The position numbers and the translations under genes were made by a program. The notes beneath the pieces were generated by a model, which worked only from the letters and a program-made list of their open reading frames with translations, made no database searches and was not told where the DNA came from. Below, in pieces: positions 1-13,141 of a DNA stretch of 64,000 nucleotides; the first letter of the stretch is position 1, and the number at the start of each line of letters is the position of its first letter. This stretch comes from Bimuria novae-zelandiae CBS 107.79 (taxonomy: Eukaryota; Ascomycota; Dothideomycetes; Pleosporales; Didymosphaeriaceae), in NCBI GenBank assembly GCA_010015655.1, contig ML976665.1, forward strand, positions 1,104,319-1,168,318, in the 5' to 3' direction.

Positions 1-1505
1 TTAATAATTATTAAGAGTTTCTTATTATAAATTTTATAGCTAAGTTGTACTCCTAAGAGTTTTCTTAAATAGTAGAACACTAGTCTCTATTTATTATTAT
101 TATATTTTTATAGAAATATGGCTTCTAGCTCGTAGTCTAATGCGTTAGTATAAATATAATACTACTATTCTAGGTCGTATATCTGGAGTAATAGCGTAGT
201 TAAGAATAAACGTTTTAGCTTCTTAAAGACCTTTATTTCTTTTTTCTATGGTATTCGCTATTTGCTATTCTCTATAAGTTCTGTTAGTAGAGTAGTTATC
301 TTAAAGTAGTTCCTAATAAATTTGCGATATAAGTTAGTAAAGCTAAAAAAAAAACTAAATATTATTTATTAATTTTAGTAAAAGTTATTCCTCTATTATT
401 ATAATCTTTTTTAAATCTATTTTAATACCTTTCCGGAATATTACAAGTCCTAGGTATTCTGTTTCTGTAACGTGGAACTTGTAGTTCTTAAGGTGTAAAA
501 GTAATCTATACTCCTATAACTTCTTAAGTACCTTTTAAACGTGCTCTTCATGTTCCTTAAGGGAGCCATTTGTGTAGATTAACACGTTATCTAGATATAC
601 TATGTAGAATACGTCCAAGTATTTATATAAAACTTAGTTTATAGGTTCCTAAAAGGTCGCTAAGGCGTTTATTAACCCTATTAGCATAACTATATACTTA
701 AAAAGACTATATTGTGTATGAAAGGCAGTTTTCTATTTATATTCTCTTATTATTTAGATTTAATAAAATCTATCCTAGATATTAAACTTCGTAAACTACT
801 TAGCTCCTCGGAGCTAGTCTATTAGCCTCGTAATTAGGAGTAATAAGTATTAATTCTTAATTATTAAGGCGTTTAGCTATTTATAATCTATATAAAGCTG
901 TAGCCTGCTATCCTTCTTAGGCATAAAACGTATCGGGAAGGCTATAGGGCTCTAACTAAGCTTCTATTTTCTAAAGTAATAATTATTTTTTAATAGCTCC
1001 CTTAATTCTTTTTTCTAGTCTTATATAAGGGGCCACAGGCGCTCTAGCTATAACTTAGCTTTTTTTACTAGTAGTATCTTATAATCTAACTTTTAGTATT
1101 TAGGTAAGACTATCTTATTATATTTTTTAAATAAGTCTGTAAATTCTTAGCACTTTATTAGTAAACTTATATTATTATTAACTATTTTAGCTAAGCGTAC
1201 CTATAGACAGCGCACCTATTTTAGGTGTTATTATAAGATTTTATTTATTTTATAAACTAATATCTTTTATATTATAGATCCCTAGTTCTCCTTTCTTTCC
1301 TAAGATTGCTAGAGGTTTCCCTTTTACTATAACTTTACTTAAGTCGTTGCGGGTAGTTTCCTAGGTAGAATTATCCTTATAAGCTAATCCATCTATAGAT
1401 TATATTACTTAAGCTATTTATAACTAATAATATCTTCTATATCTCCTATTTTAGTAATAGTAAAGACGTATTAGCTTTTTAGGCCGTTAATATTAACCCG
1501 CACTA

Positions 1506-3352
1506 ACGTGGTTCACCACCGAGCGGGCCAACCCCACCGAGCGGGCCAACTTTGCTAAATGCAGCCCACCTCTAGCTTATACTATAATGCCATCACAACA
1601 TAACGCGTAATAACCTTATACTAAAAGCGCACTATAGCTTGCTATTTAAGCTATAATTAAAGATCGCGATAAGAGTAAAAGACGCGTTATTATAGCCTTT
1701 AGCATGCCTCGAATAATAGTATAATAATAATACTAAGGAGCCCTCTCTCAACGCGATCGCGAGCCCAACTCAAAGAAGCTAACTAAGCTAGAGGAGGAAG
1801 CTCTAGTCCAACGTATACTTAAGCTTAACTAGCGAGGAATAGGTGCAACAAGGGATATAGTCTAAGATATAGCTAATAATCTACTTACTAAGCGCGGTAG
1901 ATAGCCTATTAATAAGCACTAGGTAGACAGGCTTAAGACGCGTACATCAGAAATTAAGCTTTAAAGAAGCTATTTATATAATTATTAGCGAGCCCTAAAC
2001 GAAGATCTACGTAATATAACGCCCTAGTTCGAGCTAGTTACTAATACTAAGGCTAAGTACGGTATCGCTGATAACGACACGTACAACTTCGACAAGACAG
2101 GCTTTATAATAGGGGTAATACAGGGTTAGATAGTCTTTACAGGCTCTAAGAAGCGAAGCAACCCAAAGAAGATTTAACCTAGTAACTATAAGTAAGTTAC
2201 TAATATCTAGGGTGTTAGCGCTAAAGGCTAGGCTCTACTACCCTTTCTTATCTTCCTTAGTAAGGTTCTAATCACGTCCTGGTTCCACAATCTACCCCGA
2301 GACTAGGTTATTAAAGTTAGTCTTAATAGCTAGACGTTAAACAAGCTTAGTCTTGCCTAGCTAAGGCACTTTAATACCTATACTAAGGCGCGTAGTTTAG
2401 GTGCACACTAGCTACTAATTATAAATAGCTACGAGAGCCACTGCTCACACGAATTCCACAAATACTATAGGGAACAGAAGATTATTATTCTCTATATGCC
2501 TTTACACTTATTACACCTCTTACAGCCACTTAATATAGGTTGTTTTTCGCCTTTAAAGCGGGCGTATAGTAATGAGATTAGTAGCTTAGCACGGTACAGC
2601 ACTAAGTAAATTAAGAAGGAGACCTTTCTACTAGCCTTTAAAGTAGCTTTTAAGAAAGTAATAATAAAGGCGAACATCTGCGCAGGCTTTAAAGGCGCTA
2701 GATTAGTCCTATACGACCTAGAGGCAGTGTTATTAAGACTTAATGTGGTTCTTTGTACGCCAACTCCACCTAACGCAAAGGACACTCTATAGGAATTAAA
2801 AACACTAAGTAACCTTCGCGAGATAGAGGCTTAGTTAACGCTAGTTCGTAAGCGTGTATAGAAGTATAGAGATTTATTAGTTTCTCCGCTTCTTAGAGCT
2901 GTTAAGCAGCTTAACAAAGGTGTTGCATTAATAGGGCACGAAATAGTATTAATACGACAGAAAATAGCAAGGCTTCGCAAGGTAATAGAGATAGTAATAG
3001 AAGTAAAAAGTTAAAAGAGAAAGTATATTTAGGCAGCTAAGACACTTACAGTAGGAGAGGTAGTCAATTTAATAGCTAAAAAGGATAGTAGTAGGCAAAA
3101 GGAGGGTGAAGAGTCTGCAAAGAGGGTGCGTGGGCAGAGGCGCTACGGACGTTGCGGCAAAGCTGGCCACAACGCTCGCACCTGCGCAGTAGAAATTGTA
3201 GATACATCTAATAGCGATAAGTCTAAATAGTATTTCTATATTCTGCGAATTATAGTAAATTATGGTGGTGTTGTAGGAGGCGCTTCGCAATAGACTGACT
3301 TTTAAAAAGTGGCCCGCTCGGTGGGGTTGGCCAGCTCGGTGGTGAACCACGT
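1506..3352 (+). mobile_element. Fot1/Pot2-like pogo DNA transposon, RIP-degraded
   Basis: An 1847-bp element with inverted termini of about 43 bp (starting ACGTGGTTCACCACCGAGC at the left; the right end is the reverse complement with one visible change) and TA target duplications at 1504-1505 and 3353-3354. The plus strand encodes a pogo-type DDE transposase from about 1700 to 3200: N-terminal helix-turn-helix region near 1780-1960, FDKTGF near 2090, and the hallmark LQPLNIGCFSPLKRAY near 2527-2580. A CCHC zinc knuckle, CGKAGHNARTC (about 3151-3184), closes the protein, as in Fot1/Pot2 relatives. Many Gln codons have become TAG/TAA, so it is not autonomous. It is inserted in Gypsy 1 and therefore younger than it. 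Confidence 0.9.
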
Positions 3353-5897
3353 TAGCGCTATTTTTAAATATAATTAACTATTACTATATTCTTGCAATTA
3401 GGTCCTATCCGCGAGTTTTATTTATAATAGTATTTTCTTATTATAATAGGGTATATTATATATTTTAACTATGCCTAGGGCTGTTAGACACGCGTCTACC
3501 CCTAGATTAATAAGTACTTTAACATAATATCTATATATTATAATATTCTTAATTAAGCGTTTCTTGACTTAGCAAGTATCTACCTAATAAGCTATAAAAA
3601 TTGCAATATTACTGGTATAGCTTATTACCTAGTAATGTCTTAGTTTTTTAAGTCCTTAAGCTTACTATCTAGGCCCGTGGCTTCTTAAATCTAGTTCTTA
3701 ACCTAAGCTAGTTTCGAGATTTTCTTAATCTTATGCTATTTATAACGTTTATAGTATATACTATAGGTCTCTTTAATTTTATTAGTTTTATATATTCCTA
3801 GAATCCTGTGTTAAAAGTAATTTAAAGTAAGGCATTCGTGCACTATAAGCGCGTAGTAGTTTAGTTAGTCCTTAGAGGAGACTGCTTCCTCTTACAGGCT
3901 TAGATGCGCTAAGCACTATAGGCGACACTTGTCCCATTAGATAGACAGGTGGGTTCCGTGCCCCGTCTGGGTTACTCCTGTGACATTTTTTAGGTTATGG
4001 AGGTTTATGCCGCGTGGGAACCATCCAGTCGCGTATTTCTACTAGGCATAGATATCGCATGTGTCTTTAAAGCACCTATGCTAGCTATTCTACTTATAGT
4101 ATTTTATCTAATAAAGTAAAAAGTGTTTATACTAGTTATTAGGTACCCTGTACTAGTCCTTACTTAATTAATAGTAGTCTAAATTATTAAAGATATAAGC
4201 TACCCTAGCTTATCTATTATAATGCTATTAATATTTTTTTTAGTATATTATTACTAATCCGCACGTGCATGCTACTAAACTACTATAATTTAATATAAAT
4301 AATATGCTAGGACTTTTTATATTTTTTTTACAAGCTAGTAGACGTTCTAAATATATAGTTCTTACACTACTATTTTTCAAGTATACTAAGGTAAGTAGTA
4401 TAACTTATTATTATATACCTAGTATATTTTTTTTCTAGTTAGCTAAAGATATCGTGCTTTTATAAAACTATCTATTCTTTTACCTATTTTATTAGGTTAG
4501 GGATCTCTTACGTAAGGTCCTTAATCTTATTAGCTAAAGTAAGGTATTACGATCACGAATCCCACAGGAATAATAGAACTAGATAATTACGCCAAGAGAG
4601 TTATTGTTGGCGGAATAACCGCGCCAGGGAAACGCACAGTAGCGCGGGGCAGCTTAGGTCAGCGGTCACGTGACGAAGTCCCGCATAAGCGAAAGTCCTA
4701 GGGACTACGGGGTCTTGGTGGGACTACAACGAGGATTTGGATAACAGTAAGGACTAGGACGGGTATCTTTTGCTTTTAACTACTAAATATCCGCAAGGCA
4801 CTTCACCCTTAACCTATCCTCCCCTAACCCAGATTAGGCATAGGTACGTAGAGCACTTGTAACATAAAGGTAGTTATTACTATATTAAGGAGGTTAGTTA
4901 TATTAACCTTTCTCTTTTACTTCTTATAGTCTCGGGTAAAGTGCCCTTATTTTCTATAATAAAGGTATACTTTATTCTTTAATTATTATTATTTTTCTTT
5001 AAAAGATATAGAGTTCTTACCTTACCTAGGTCTTCTAAATTTTTAGTTTTAGGTAGCGTGTTTCTTGTGCTAACAAGCTTTATTAGCTATAATAATATCT
5101 TTATCCTTATTATAGTTTGCAGACTACGCGTAGTTCTTTAGTTTATAAATACGTGCCCTCCTCGTTACTTGTCTATTTTTCTTTTATATAAGTAATTATT
5201 TACTTTTATAGCTTAGTTAACAAGTCCCTCTGGGTTATTAAGCTTTTTTTAGTAAACTAATTTGTCCTTAATAGCTTCCTTAAGTCTGTTATAGTAGGTA
5301 ATTATAAGTAAAGCCTTACCTTATCTTACTAATTTTATTCTAATCTATTTAAACTCTAGCGTATAAAGTACTACTAATTTTTTTTAGCGTAGGCGTTAAA
5401 GGCGTATCTTAGCCTAGTATTCTTTATTAATTATACTAAATATATTTTTTATAGCATTGCAAAAGGATTCCTAATTCTTTATAGCTTTTTTTATAGTGTT
5501 ATTATAATCCTCGAGTTTGTTATTCTTAAGGAAGTTGTTAATTATTGGTCTAGCATACTTCACTACCTTACCTTATATATTTATGTAAGTAACTAAGATT
5601 TTGTCCTGGTTAGTCTTAAACTTTCCTAGGTTATATTAGATAAATAACTTTATAATTATTACAAATATTGCTAGATACCTCTTACTATTATAAGGTTCTA
5701 GCTTAAAAACTTTTAGCTGTTACTTTGCGTCCTCTTAGGTATTTATTTGTTTTATTTATCTAGTTAATAATCTTTTAAAGTTATATAATTTGTACTATTT
5801 GCTTAGCTATAACTTCTTTTAAAGTTTTATTTAGGGTTAGCACTATAGCTAGAGTGCTAGTAGGTCCTACTATATTATACTTAGTAGGTAGTTAAAG

Positions 5898-6265
5898 TGT
5901 TATAAGGCGCTTACACCTTAGGTCTAGTCTAAGTTAGGGTAGTAAGGATAAAGTAGCATTTTATAAATTATTTAATAGTATAAGTTAATGCGGCGCTTAG
6001 CGCGTGCCTATATAATTTAATTTTATAATAAATAAGATAACTATTAATTTATATAGGAGAACGTACTTGCATAAAAGATATATAAGTTAACTATAAAGCG
6101 CGTATAATAGCAAACTGCCTTATATAAATATTCCTCTTGTCCCACGAAGTCCCACAGTGTCCCATAGCTTGGCGTCTGGGACAGCCTGGGACGTTACGTC
6201 ATCCTCAGGTGGGGCTCGTGTACCGACATAAGGTTCGCCTGCCCCGATGTTCCTGGGTCATAACA
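5898..6265 (-). repeat. 5' LTR of Gypsy 1
   Basis: A 368-bp LTR, TGTTATGACC...TTATAACA when read on the minus strand. Its inner end matches the LTR end of the Gypsy at 40039-46948 after allowing for C-to-T and G-to-A changes. The outer 100 bases (about 6150-6265) keep normal GC content while the inner two thirds are TA-rich, the same edge pattern as in the other LTR elements here. The candidate target duplication ATAGA follows at 6266-6270; its partner is outside the window. Confidence 0.75.
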
Positions 6266-7790
6266 ATAGATAAAAAAAGCCTTTATAATTAGAGTAATTA
6301 GTATGTTAAAAAGAATATTTAGTAAAAATATATATAAATATAAATACGTTAATTTAGTGCTTTAAAATAAATCCTGTAACTAGATAATAATACTAGCATT
6401 AATTTATACTAATAAGAGTATATAACTACTATTTATTATATATTTAGTAAAGAAAAAAGATATATAGGCTAGCTAGGTTAACAATATCTACCTAGGGACT
6501 TATTAAGTTTATTTTATAACTTTACTTATAAGCTAGATAAATAATAATATTAGTCTTACGTAGCTTAAGTAGATATTTAATTATTATACTAAATCTAAAG
6601 TACGAAGGAGATAGCGATTATTAATAATAAATAATTATAGTAGCGATGTAATAATAACAAGATACTACTATATATGTTTCCTTTACATTTAATTTATACA
6701 CTTTAACTATTAAATATAGTTAGCTTTAGCCCTTTAGTAATAAATTACTTTTAGGAACTTATAAATTGTTTTTATATAATATTTAGATAGATTTATATTA
6801 CAAAAGAAGACTTTTTCTTAAAATTATAAGTTATCTAGTTAAATATATTTACCTAAAAGTTAGTTTTTAGCTTATTTCAAGCTACTACCATATTACTACT
6901 TAATTTAAAAAAATACTTCAAAAATTTAGAATATTAATACTAAATAGCTTTTATTTATGTAAAACGTTACCTTTATGTTACTTTAGGGGGGACTAGTCTA
7001 AAGTAGAAACGCTAGTACGCAAATTTATAAAAGATATATACTTTCGCAAGTTCAAAAAGGTTCTCTACACCCTCTACTACCTAGTCGCTTAGAATAAGCT
7101 TATTTACTATAAATTAGAGAGCGTAATGGATGCCCTAAGGGAGAAAAAGAATCCCTCTATAAAAAGGAGAGTTCTGCCTTTATAGTAACATAAGGAGTAC
7201 TATAAAAGTACTATTTCTAGTCACCACGTGCACGGAAGGAGGTGGAAGTAAGATATAAGGTATTTAAAAAACTTAAGCGTTAAAAGGAGCTTATAAATAC
7301 TAATAAAATGTAACTTTAATATAATAATAAGTTACCTAAGAAAAAGGTAAAAGATAAAAAGCGTATAAAAAAATAATACTATAAAGAAGCTCGCGACGCT
7401 GAAAAAGCTTTATAATTATTTTAAAAAAGTAATAAAAACGTTTTAAAGCTAGTAATGAAAAATTAAAAGTGTATATAGTATACTAGGGTTACTGTAGTCA
7501 GCGTATTATTTAATATTACTTTAATTATATAACATACTATAATTAACTTTCGCGGCTACCTTATTAATTAGCTAAAATAGTATATAAGATAAAATTATCG
7601 TATAAATGCAGAGAGTACTTTAATAAAAAATTTAATAATAATATAATTTTTACGTAGCTGTAGAGCATCATGTTTGCAATCGCTAATATACTGCCAAGTT
7701 GGGCGTTGCGCAAAGTCGGGGCGCTGCGCGCACAGACACGGTATAGTGTTGTCCGCGCATCACGCGCACGGACACGGAATGCTAACAACG
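6266..7790 (+). mobile_element. 3' part of a pogo-type transposon (host of Gypsy 1)
   Basis: The plus-strand translation (stops as Gln) matches the transposase of the element at 61306: a segment around 6560-6640 reads LKQIFNYYTKSKVRRRQRLLIIN, equivalent to the LAWLKQVFNCC region near 62150. A basic C-terminal tail with repeated Lys/Arg follows at about 7120-7440. The right end near 7730-7775 carries the terminal motif CGTGTCCGTGCGCGTGATGC (reverse strand), also seen at the left end of the 61306 element. The 5' half is missing because Gypsy 1 was inserted; it should lie beyond the left edge. Heavily RIP-mutated. Confidence 0.7.
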
Positions 7791-7868
7791 AGTAAGCTCG
7801 AACGACGTAGTTGCTATCGCGTAAGTCCTAAGTGTAACACCGATTTCCTGAGTATCCCCTGCACCGTC

Positions 7869-10497
7869 CAGACTTGCGGTCGATAGGCCCGATAGGGCTA
7901 TCGAACCGATAGCCTATCGACCGATAACTATCGGCCGACTATCCGATAGCGTCGATAATTTCTTGGCAAACTTTCACGCTGACAACTTTGGCATTATACT
8001 ACTTAAAAAGGACTTAAACCTATGAAATATGTACAGAAAGGAGATTGCGCAATCCCCAGCAGTGAGGTGATCCGTTTGCATTATAAAGGAATACTCAGAA
8101 TGCCTTGTGCAGTCCAGTCTTTTGCACATTCTAATGCTTTAAGTAGTTGTGGATTCGTCTTCGTACGATCCCAAGGAACACGACGCCGAGAACCTAAAAA
8201 TACTCTCTCTAGCTTATCGCTTATTCTAGGTATTAAAAGAACTTTGATTATAAGCTGTAAAAGTTGTAGAAACCTTTCACGCTAAAAAGACTAACTCTAC
8301 TATTAAATAGCTATTATACTACTATCTAACATAGTCTAATCTCTATTAATATAAGCATTAAACTTGTCTTAGCTCTATAAATAACGCTTCTTAAACTTAA
8401 GCTCTTAGATCTCTTTCTAGAAGCTAGTCATATTGCCTTTAGATTAGAGGGGGAGCTTGCCAGACTCGCACGGCACAGCTGAAGGCGCTATCATGTCACG
8501 GAATCTCTCCCAAAGCTTCCGTACGATATAGACCTTCTTTTCTCCTTCAGCTATAAGCTTCTCTACTCCCTCCTCGTCTTCCACTTTTAAGAAACCTGTA
8601 CGAGCTTCCGGATCGAAAACGCGTGCTGCTAGATAGTACAGCGAGGCGTCTAATTTTTAGATATAGGTTACGTACTTATCCTAGGCCTGCTAGAGTTAAG
8701 GAGCTATAAACTTATTATTAGCCTTAATAGCTTTCTCTTAGAAGAAAAGAATTTATTAAAAAGACCTAGCTAAAAGTATTATATAACTTACTAATAATAT
8801 ATGTATTTTCCTCTAAAGCTAGTAAATTAATACTAAAACTTTTTTAAGTATTATACAATCTCCTTAAAGAAATATAGTTACTTTATAAAAAAAATCGAAT
8901 GAAATTACGAATCGTACGAAGCTATACTTATTTAGCTATTATAAAAATATTATATTTTAAAATATTATCTTAATAATGCTTAATATAAAGCTAAAGTGCA
9001 GATCTTACACTATCCTCTAAAGCTACACTTAATATAGTAAACTAGCTATTCTATCTTGTATAGTTATTAAGAGGAATAATTTTGTTAGCGCGATCTTTAT
9101 ACTATATTATATAATTAGCTAAACTATAGATATATATAATAATATTATAAAGCTTTATTATTAGTCTTATAATGTCTCGAATATTTTTGCCTCTTTTATT
9201 AAATAATAGCTTAGGCCTGTCTTCCCTTTTCTTCTTTCTCCTATCTTTTAGCTTTGCTACCTATAATATTAGTAGTGCGATTTCTTCCTTATTATCTTCT
9301 CCTTTTAGCTCCTTAACTTCTTTATAGTACAATTCCATGAGATTCTTATCTTTTTTAGAACTAAATAGAAAGGCTTAAATAATAAGATTAATAACATGTC
9401 CCTAATAGCAGATCCTTTAATACGTTATATTCTAGGTAATCTTATGCTTAAGACTAAACTATTAGCCTATTATACAACAAAGAATATTATTTAATTAAGT
9501 ATTATTTCTAATAAGAGTCTAAATTTTGTGTTAATTCTATAACTAATAAGAACTAGACGAGGTGCCTCCTATTAATCTACACTACTTTAACTATAAACTA
9601 GATAAAGAGCGATTAAGGGATTCTAATATTTATTATAGATATCTATAATGCTAGCATAGATTCTAAGAAGAAGGGAATAGCTTAGAGAGGTCTAAATATT
9701 AATAGTAAAATAAATATTTATCTATATAGGTAAGAGTACTTTTCGTATAATATTTTAGCTTTTAACAAAATATTCTAGGATCTAGTCTATTATTATTAAA
9801 TAATAGATAGGAATAAGCAAGGATACTTCTTAATTTAACGCTTTAATAAAAGTATAAAACTCTAGCTACTCTACACAAGAGAATAAAAGCCATTATATAA
9901 TAATAAGGTTTAGAAGAGCTTATTTTATAATATTCTTTTATAACATCCCCTTTAGAATCTTGTTCTTAAGATCTTAAACTTCTCCCCTTTTTAGAAAATA
10001 TTTATATAGTGCTTAAACTAAGGTCTCTACTATAGATCTTAGTATTATACGAATATTATTCTCTGCTAGGCTTTATTTAATATTATAGACTCTTTATAGT
10101 CGGCGCCGCAGTCCTTCTATTAAGGTATAGTATACTTTTAGGTCTTCTTAAGACAGGTAATATTTATAAAAGTAACTTTTTCTAGTTTAAGTCTTTTCCT
10201 CTTTTATTATCGGATGGTAATACCTATAGATTAAGGAAGATTATCTTAACGTATAACTTATTATAATCAAGGGTATATTAGTTTTAGTGTGAATAGTGTT
10301 TAAAAAAATGGAAGATATATTATTATTAAGTTTGTTAGAGAGAGTATTATCTATAGTAATAATAGGGGGTTTTAGTTCTCTGTCCTAAGACCGTAATTAT
10401 GTCCTGTTCTCGCTGCGAGAAAATTTGCTGCCAAGCCCTATCGGATAGGCTATCGGTTCGATAGGTCGACTTGATAAGCCTCTCGGCCGCAACTCTG
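7869..10497 (-). mobile_element. hAT DNA transposon (hAT3), RIP-degraded
   Basis: A 2629-bp element flanked by perfect 8-bp duplications GCACCGTC (7861-7868 and 10498-10505). The ends are imperfect inverted repeats starting CAGACTTGCGG and CAGAGTTGCGG, followed by palindromic clusters of CTATCG/CGATAG. On the minus strand, 8060-8215 encodes the hAT C-terminal dimerisation motif (ERVFLGSRRRVPWDR) and 8455-8645 the preceding catalytic-core tail (LWERF). These two stretches are GC-balanced while the rest is TA-rich with many stops. Not functional. Confidence 0.88.
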
Positions 10498-10505
10498 GCA
10501 CCGTC

Positions 10506-11337
10506 AACTTCGCCCTGGCACGGATCATATGATGATGGCCAATCGGATAAATTGCTCCGAACTAATAGAACACCAAAACTTATGCTTCTATAAGGTAACT
10601 TTATATGACGAATTTATTTCTAAAGGTCTTTAGATAGGTTTATATAATAATTAAGCTTGTTTTTATATCTATTAACTTAACTATTTAATAGCGGCGGGGA
10701 TACTTCTCTTAGCACTTAGTATTAACTTCTAGCTAATATTAAAGTAGCTAGTAAAGTAAATACTAATAATAAGTCTATAAAGGATGCTAAAAGCTACAAG
10801 ATAAACGTAAATTGTCCGTAACTTATACTAGAAGTGTCTAAGATAGGAGCTTCCTATTTATTATACGCCTAGCTATTATATAATTAACATAGCTTTTGCC
10901 CCCCGCGAATAGCTTTGTAGATGTATAAGATCTCCCTTAAGAGCACTCTTTGCTAGCGAGTACATCGTTAACTCTTAGGCTCTTGTTTAACCCTTAAGTA
11001 GGACGACGGCCGCGCTCGAAGAGCTGCTTAATAAGGGTGTATAGAAACTTCTTGTGGCCGCTGCGTTTGGCAGAGTTGCGAGCAGAGTATGTTAAAAATC
11101 TATAGTAGTTATTAAGTGCCAGATTAAGCAGAAAGTACTATAGAGGTCGCTATATACACTAGCGAATCTACTAAATAAAGTAATTAACCTTGCTCATATA
11201 GTAATTATAGTTATCTATTATTTAAGATATGCCAAGTAACTTTACGGGCTTGTTACTAAAAGCTTTTTTAAATATCTTTTTATTATTCTAAGTAAGCTTT
11301 AAGTATTAACATAGCTTAATAACCTCTTGCGTAGCTA
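10506..11337. other. TA-rich degenerate repeat, unassigned
   Basis: RIP-like sequence between hAT3 and a pogo element. A GC-richer patch at about 10900-11090 stands out, but I recognise no protein family on either strand. It may be one unit with 13142-13850, split by the pogo insertion at 11338-13139. Confidence 0.4.
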
Positions 11338-13139
11338 ACGTGATCCACTAGTCATCCGGCAGCCCCACTAAAACTAACCTAGCTTTCTGCACGATAGGTT
11401 AATAACGCGAGAGTTAAATTTTTTATAACTAGATTTATATAATAGCTACGATTTTTAGGTACACAAAGTCTATTTATAGCCTTACTTATGGCAGTTACTG
11501 CACGTAGGTGGCGCTTGTATTCGTCGTGCTTAGTCCTCCTGTTCCACCTGCTAGAGCACCGTTTTAGCCTCTATAGCTAGCCTATAACCTTCCTTAGCCT
11601 CTAAAGCCTCTCTACTAGTAATATACTATTTACGCTTATTCTATTTATATCTATAATATTAATTAGTAGCTTATAGTCTCTTATTATCTGCTATAAAAAA
11701 AGTTATTATATTTATTACGTACTAATAGCTCTTAACTAGTTACCTAATTATCTAGTATATAGGGCTCTAAGGCTATTGCTATAGCTAGTTATATAGAAGT
11801 TAAGCCCACTACTTCACCTAAGTAGTATTATAAGGCGTCTTAGCTATCTATACTGCCTTATTAGTGGGGGTGACGGTGTTCTAACCCTAGTCAGACCTAA
11901 CAGGACCTGGTCTAGACAGGCAGGCACTAGCCCTGTCGCTTAAAATCTAGCCTTAATATTCCGCTCTGTGAAGACAGTTCTGCGTACACGTGGGTAGTCT
12001 GACAGGAACTCTTCCTTGTCTATGTAATAGACACCCTATCTGGCCAGCTTAGTCACCTCATGTCTGTACGCTGTCTTGAGAGGTGAGAAACAGCCAATAT
12101 CTAGAGGCTATAAAAGGTGGCTCGTGTAGGCAGGCATATAAAGACTAATAATCCTATATATCCTATAGTACTCCTAGAACTAATAGGTAGCATAACTACT
12201 ATAACTATTTAAAATAAGTAGTTTTTAAGTGCCCACTATACGAGACTCTATATACTAGTTAAAATACTATAACTAGTAAAATCTTACGTTATTTATAGTC
12301 TACCTATTATCGCTGACTACTATAATCTAAGTAAGAGGTAGATTAGTATACTAGCTAGCCTAGTAATGTTTACTAAATTGGATAATAAGTAGTAGTATGA
12401 ACTAGCTAGCTACGTAGATAGCATTAATTATTATAACTTAGTTATAATTATTAAGCTGTAGAAGTGTAGACCTGCTTATAGTATCTAAGCTAGTAACTAC
12501 TTTAGACGTTAAGGTAATCCCTATTATAAAGCCTATCTTATTAATATTATAAATATTTATATTACGTATACTATACGTCTAGCGCGTATCCTCTATAAGC
12601 TTATACTAGTTAGAGATCCTAATAGGGTTCTTATAAAATATACGCTAATTATTATATCTTTTAATTTACTTAATTTAGAAGTTAAACTAAATTTTAATAA
12701 AGCGTAATACCTAGTTCTTACCTATAAACTATAGGGTAGGAAGCTAGCTACGTATAATAAATAAATAATTAGCTATCTTACGTACGTAAATAATATAAGA
12801 TAAAAAACTACGTTAGTTAAGGTATAACATCTAGTCTACTAGAGCCTGTTCCTTTATGGGGTATAGCTTTTATTTCTAGGCGTTAGCAACGTGCTAAGGA
12901 CAGACGCCGCAAAGGCGGTCTTAGAGGGTTAATTAAGGGACGCTATATAGATAAGCTACATGCTTAGTACTAGTAAGCTGTCTTATCTGAATCGCGTGCA
13001 TCGATAGAGCAAGTCTACCCTCTTGCGAGGGCTGTACAGGCTGCTGGCGTTATGGCATGGCTGGTTATATAGGACGTGTTGCGGAATCTTGGTGGGGCTG
13101 CCGGGTGACTAGGGATGCCGGATGACTGGTGGAACACGT
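11338..13139 (-). mobile_element. Pogo-type DNA transposon 3, RIP-degraded
   Basis: An 1802-bp element with inverted ends (ACGTGATCCACTAGTCATCC at the left; ACGTGTTCCACCAGTCATCC as the reverse complement of the right) and TA duplications at 11336-11337 and 13140-13141. The minus strand at about 12060-12130 encodes the pogo signature LLQPLDIGCFSPLKTAYRHE. It continues through a region equivalent to the DDE C-terminus and ends near 11865 with RTPSPP, a family hallmark. The segment 11860-12110 has normal GC; the flanks are TA-rich. The target site lies inside the unassigned repeat. Confidence 0.85.
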
Positions 13140-13141
13140 TA

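Larger units (their letters stand above)
1..6265 (-). mobile_element. RIP-degraded Gypsy LTR retrotransposon 1 (3' end outside window)
   Basis: Minus-strand translation, reading TAG/TAA as Gln, gives a Gypsy (Metaviridae) reverse transcriptase between about 350 and 1000. It includes the phrase LFKYIVMLIGLINAL and a YLDNVLIY catalytic motif near 571-606 (YxDD with Asp to Asn, as expected from RIP). Gag-side sequence lies at higher coordinates, up to the 5' LTR at 5898-6265. A Fot1-like element (1506-3352) is inserted in the pol side. The stretch 3820-4030 encodes a segment similar to one in the Gypsy at 40039-46948 (shared HLSLQEEA), so the two are related. The 3' LTR lies before base 1. The element sits inside a pogo element whose 3' half resumes at 6266. 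No frame is intact. Confidence 0.85.

Noticed and set aside
7564..8285. Small open frames in the 7.5-8.3 kb region
   Set aside because: They fall on a pogo end and on the antisense of the hAT3 dimerisation domain.
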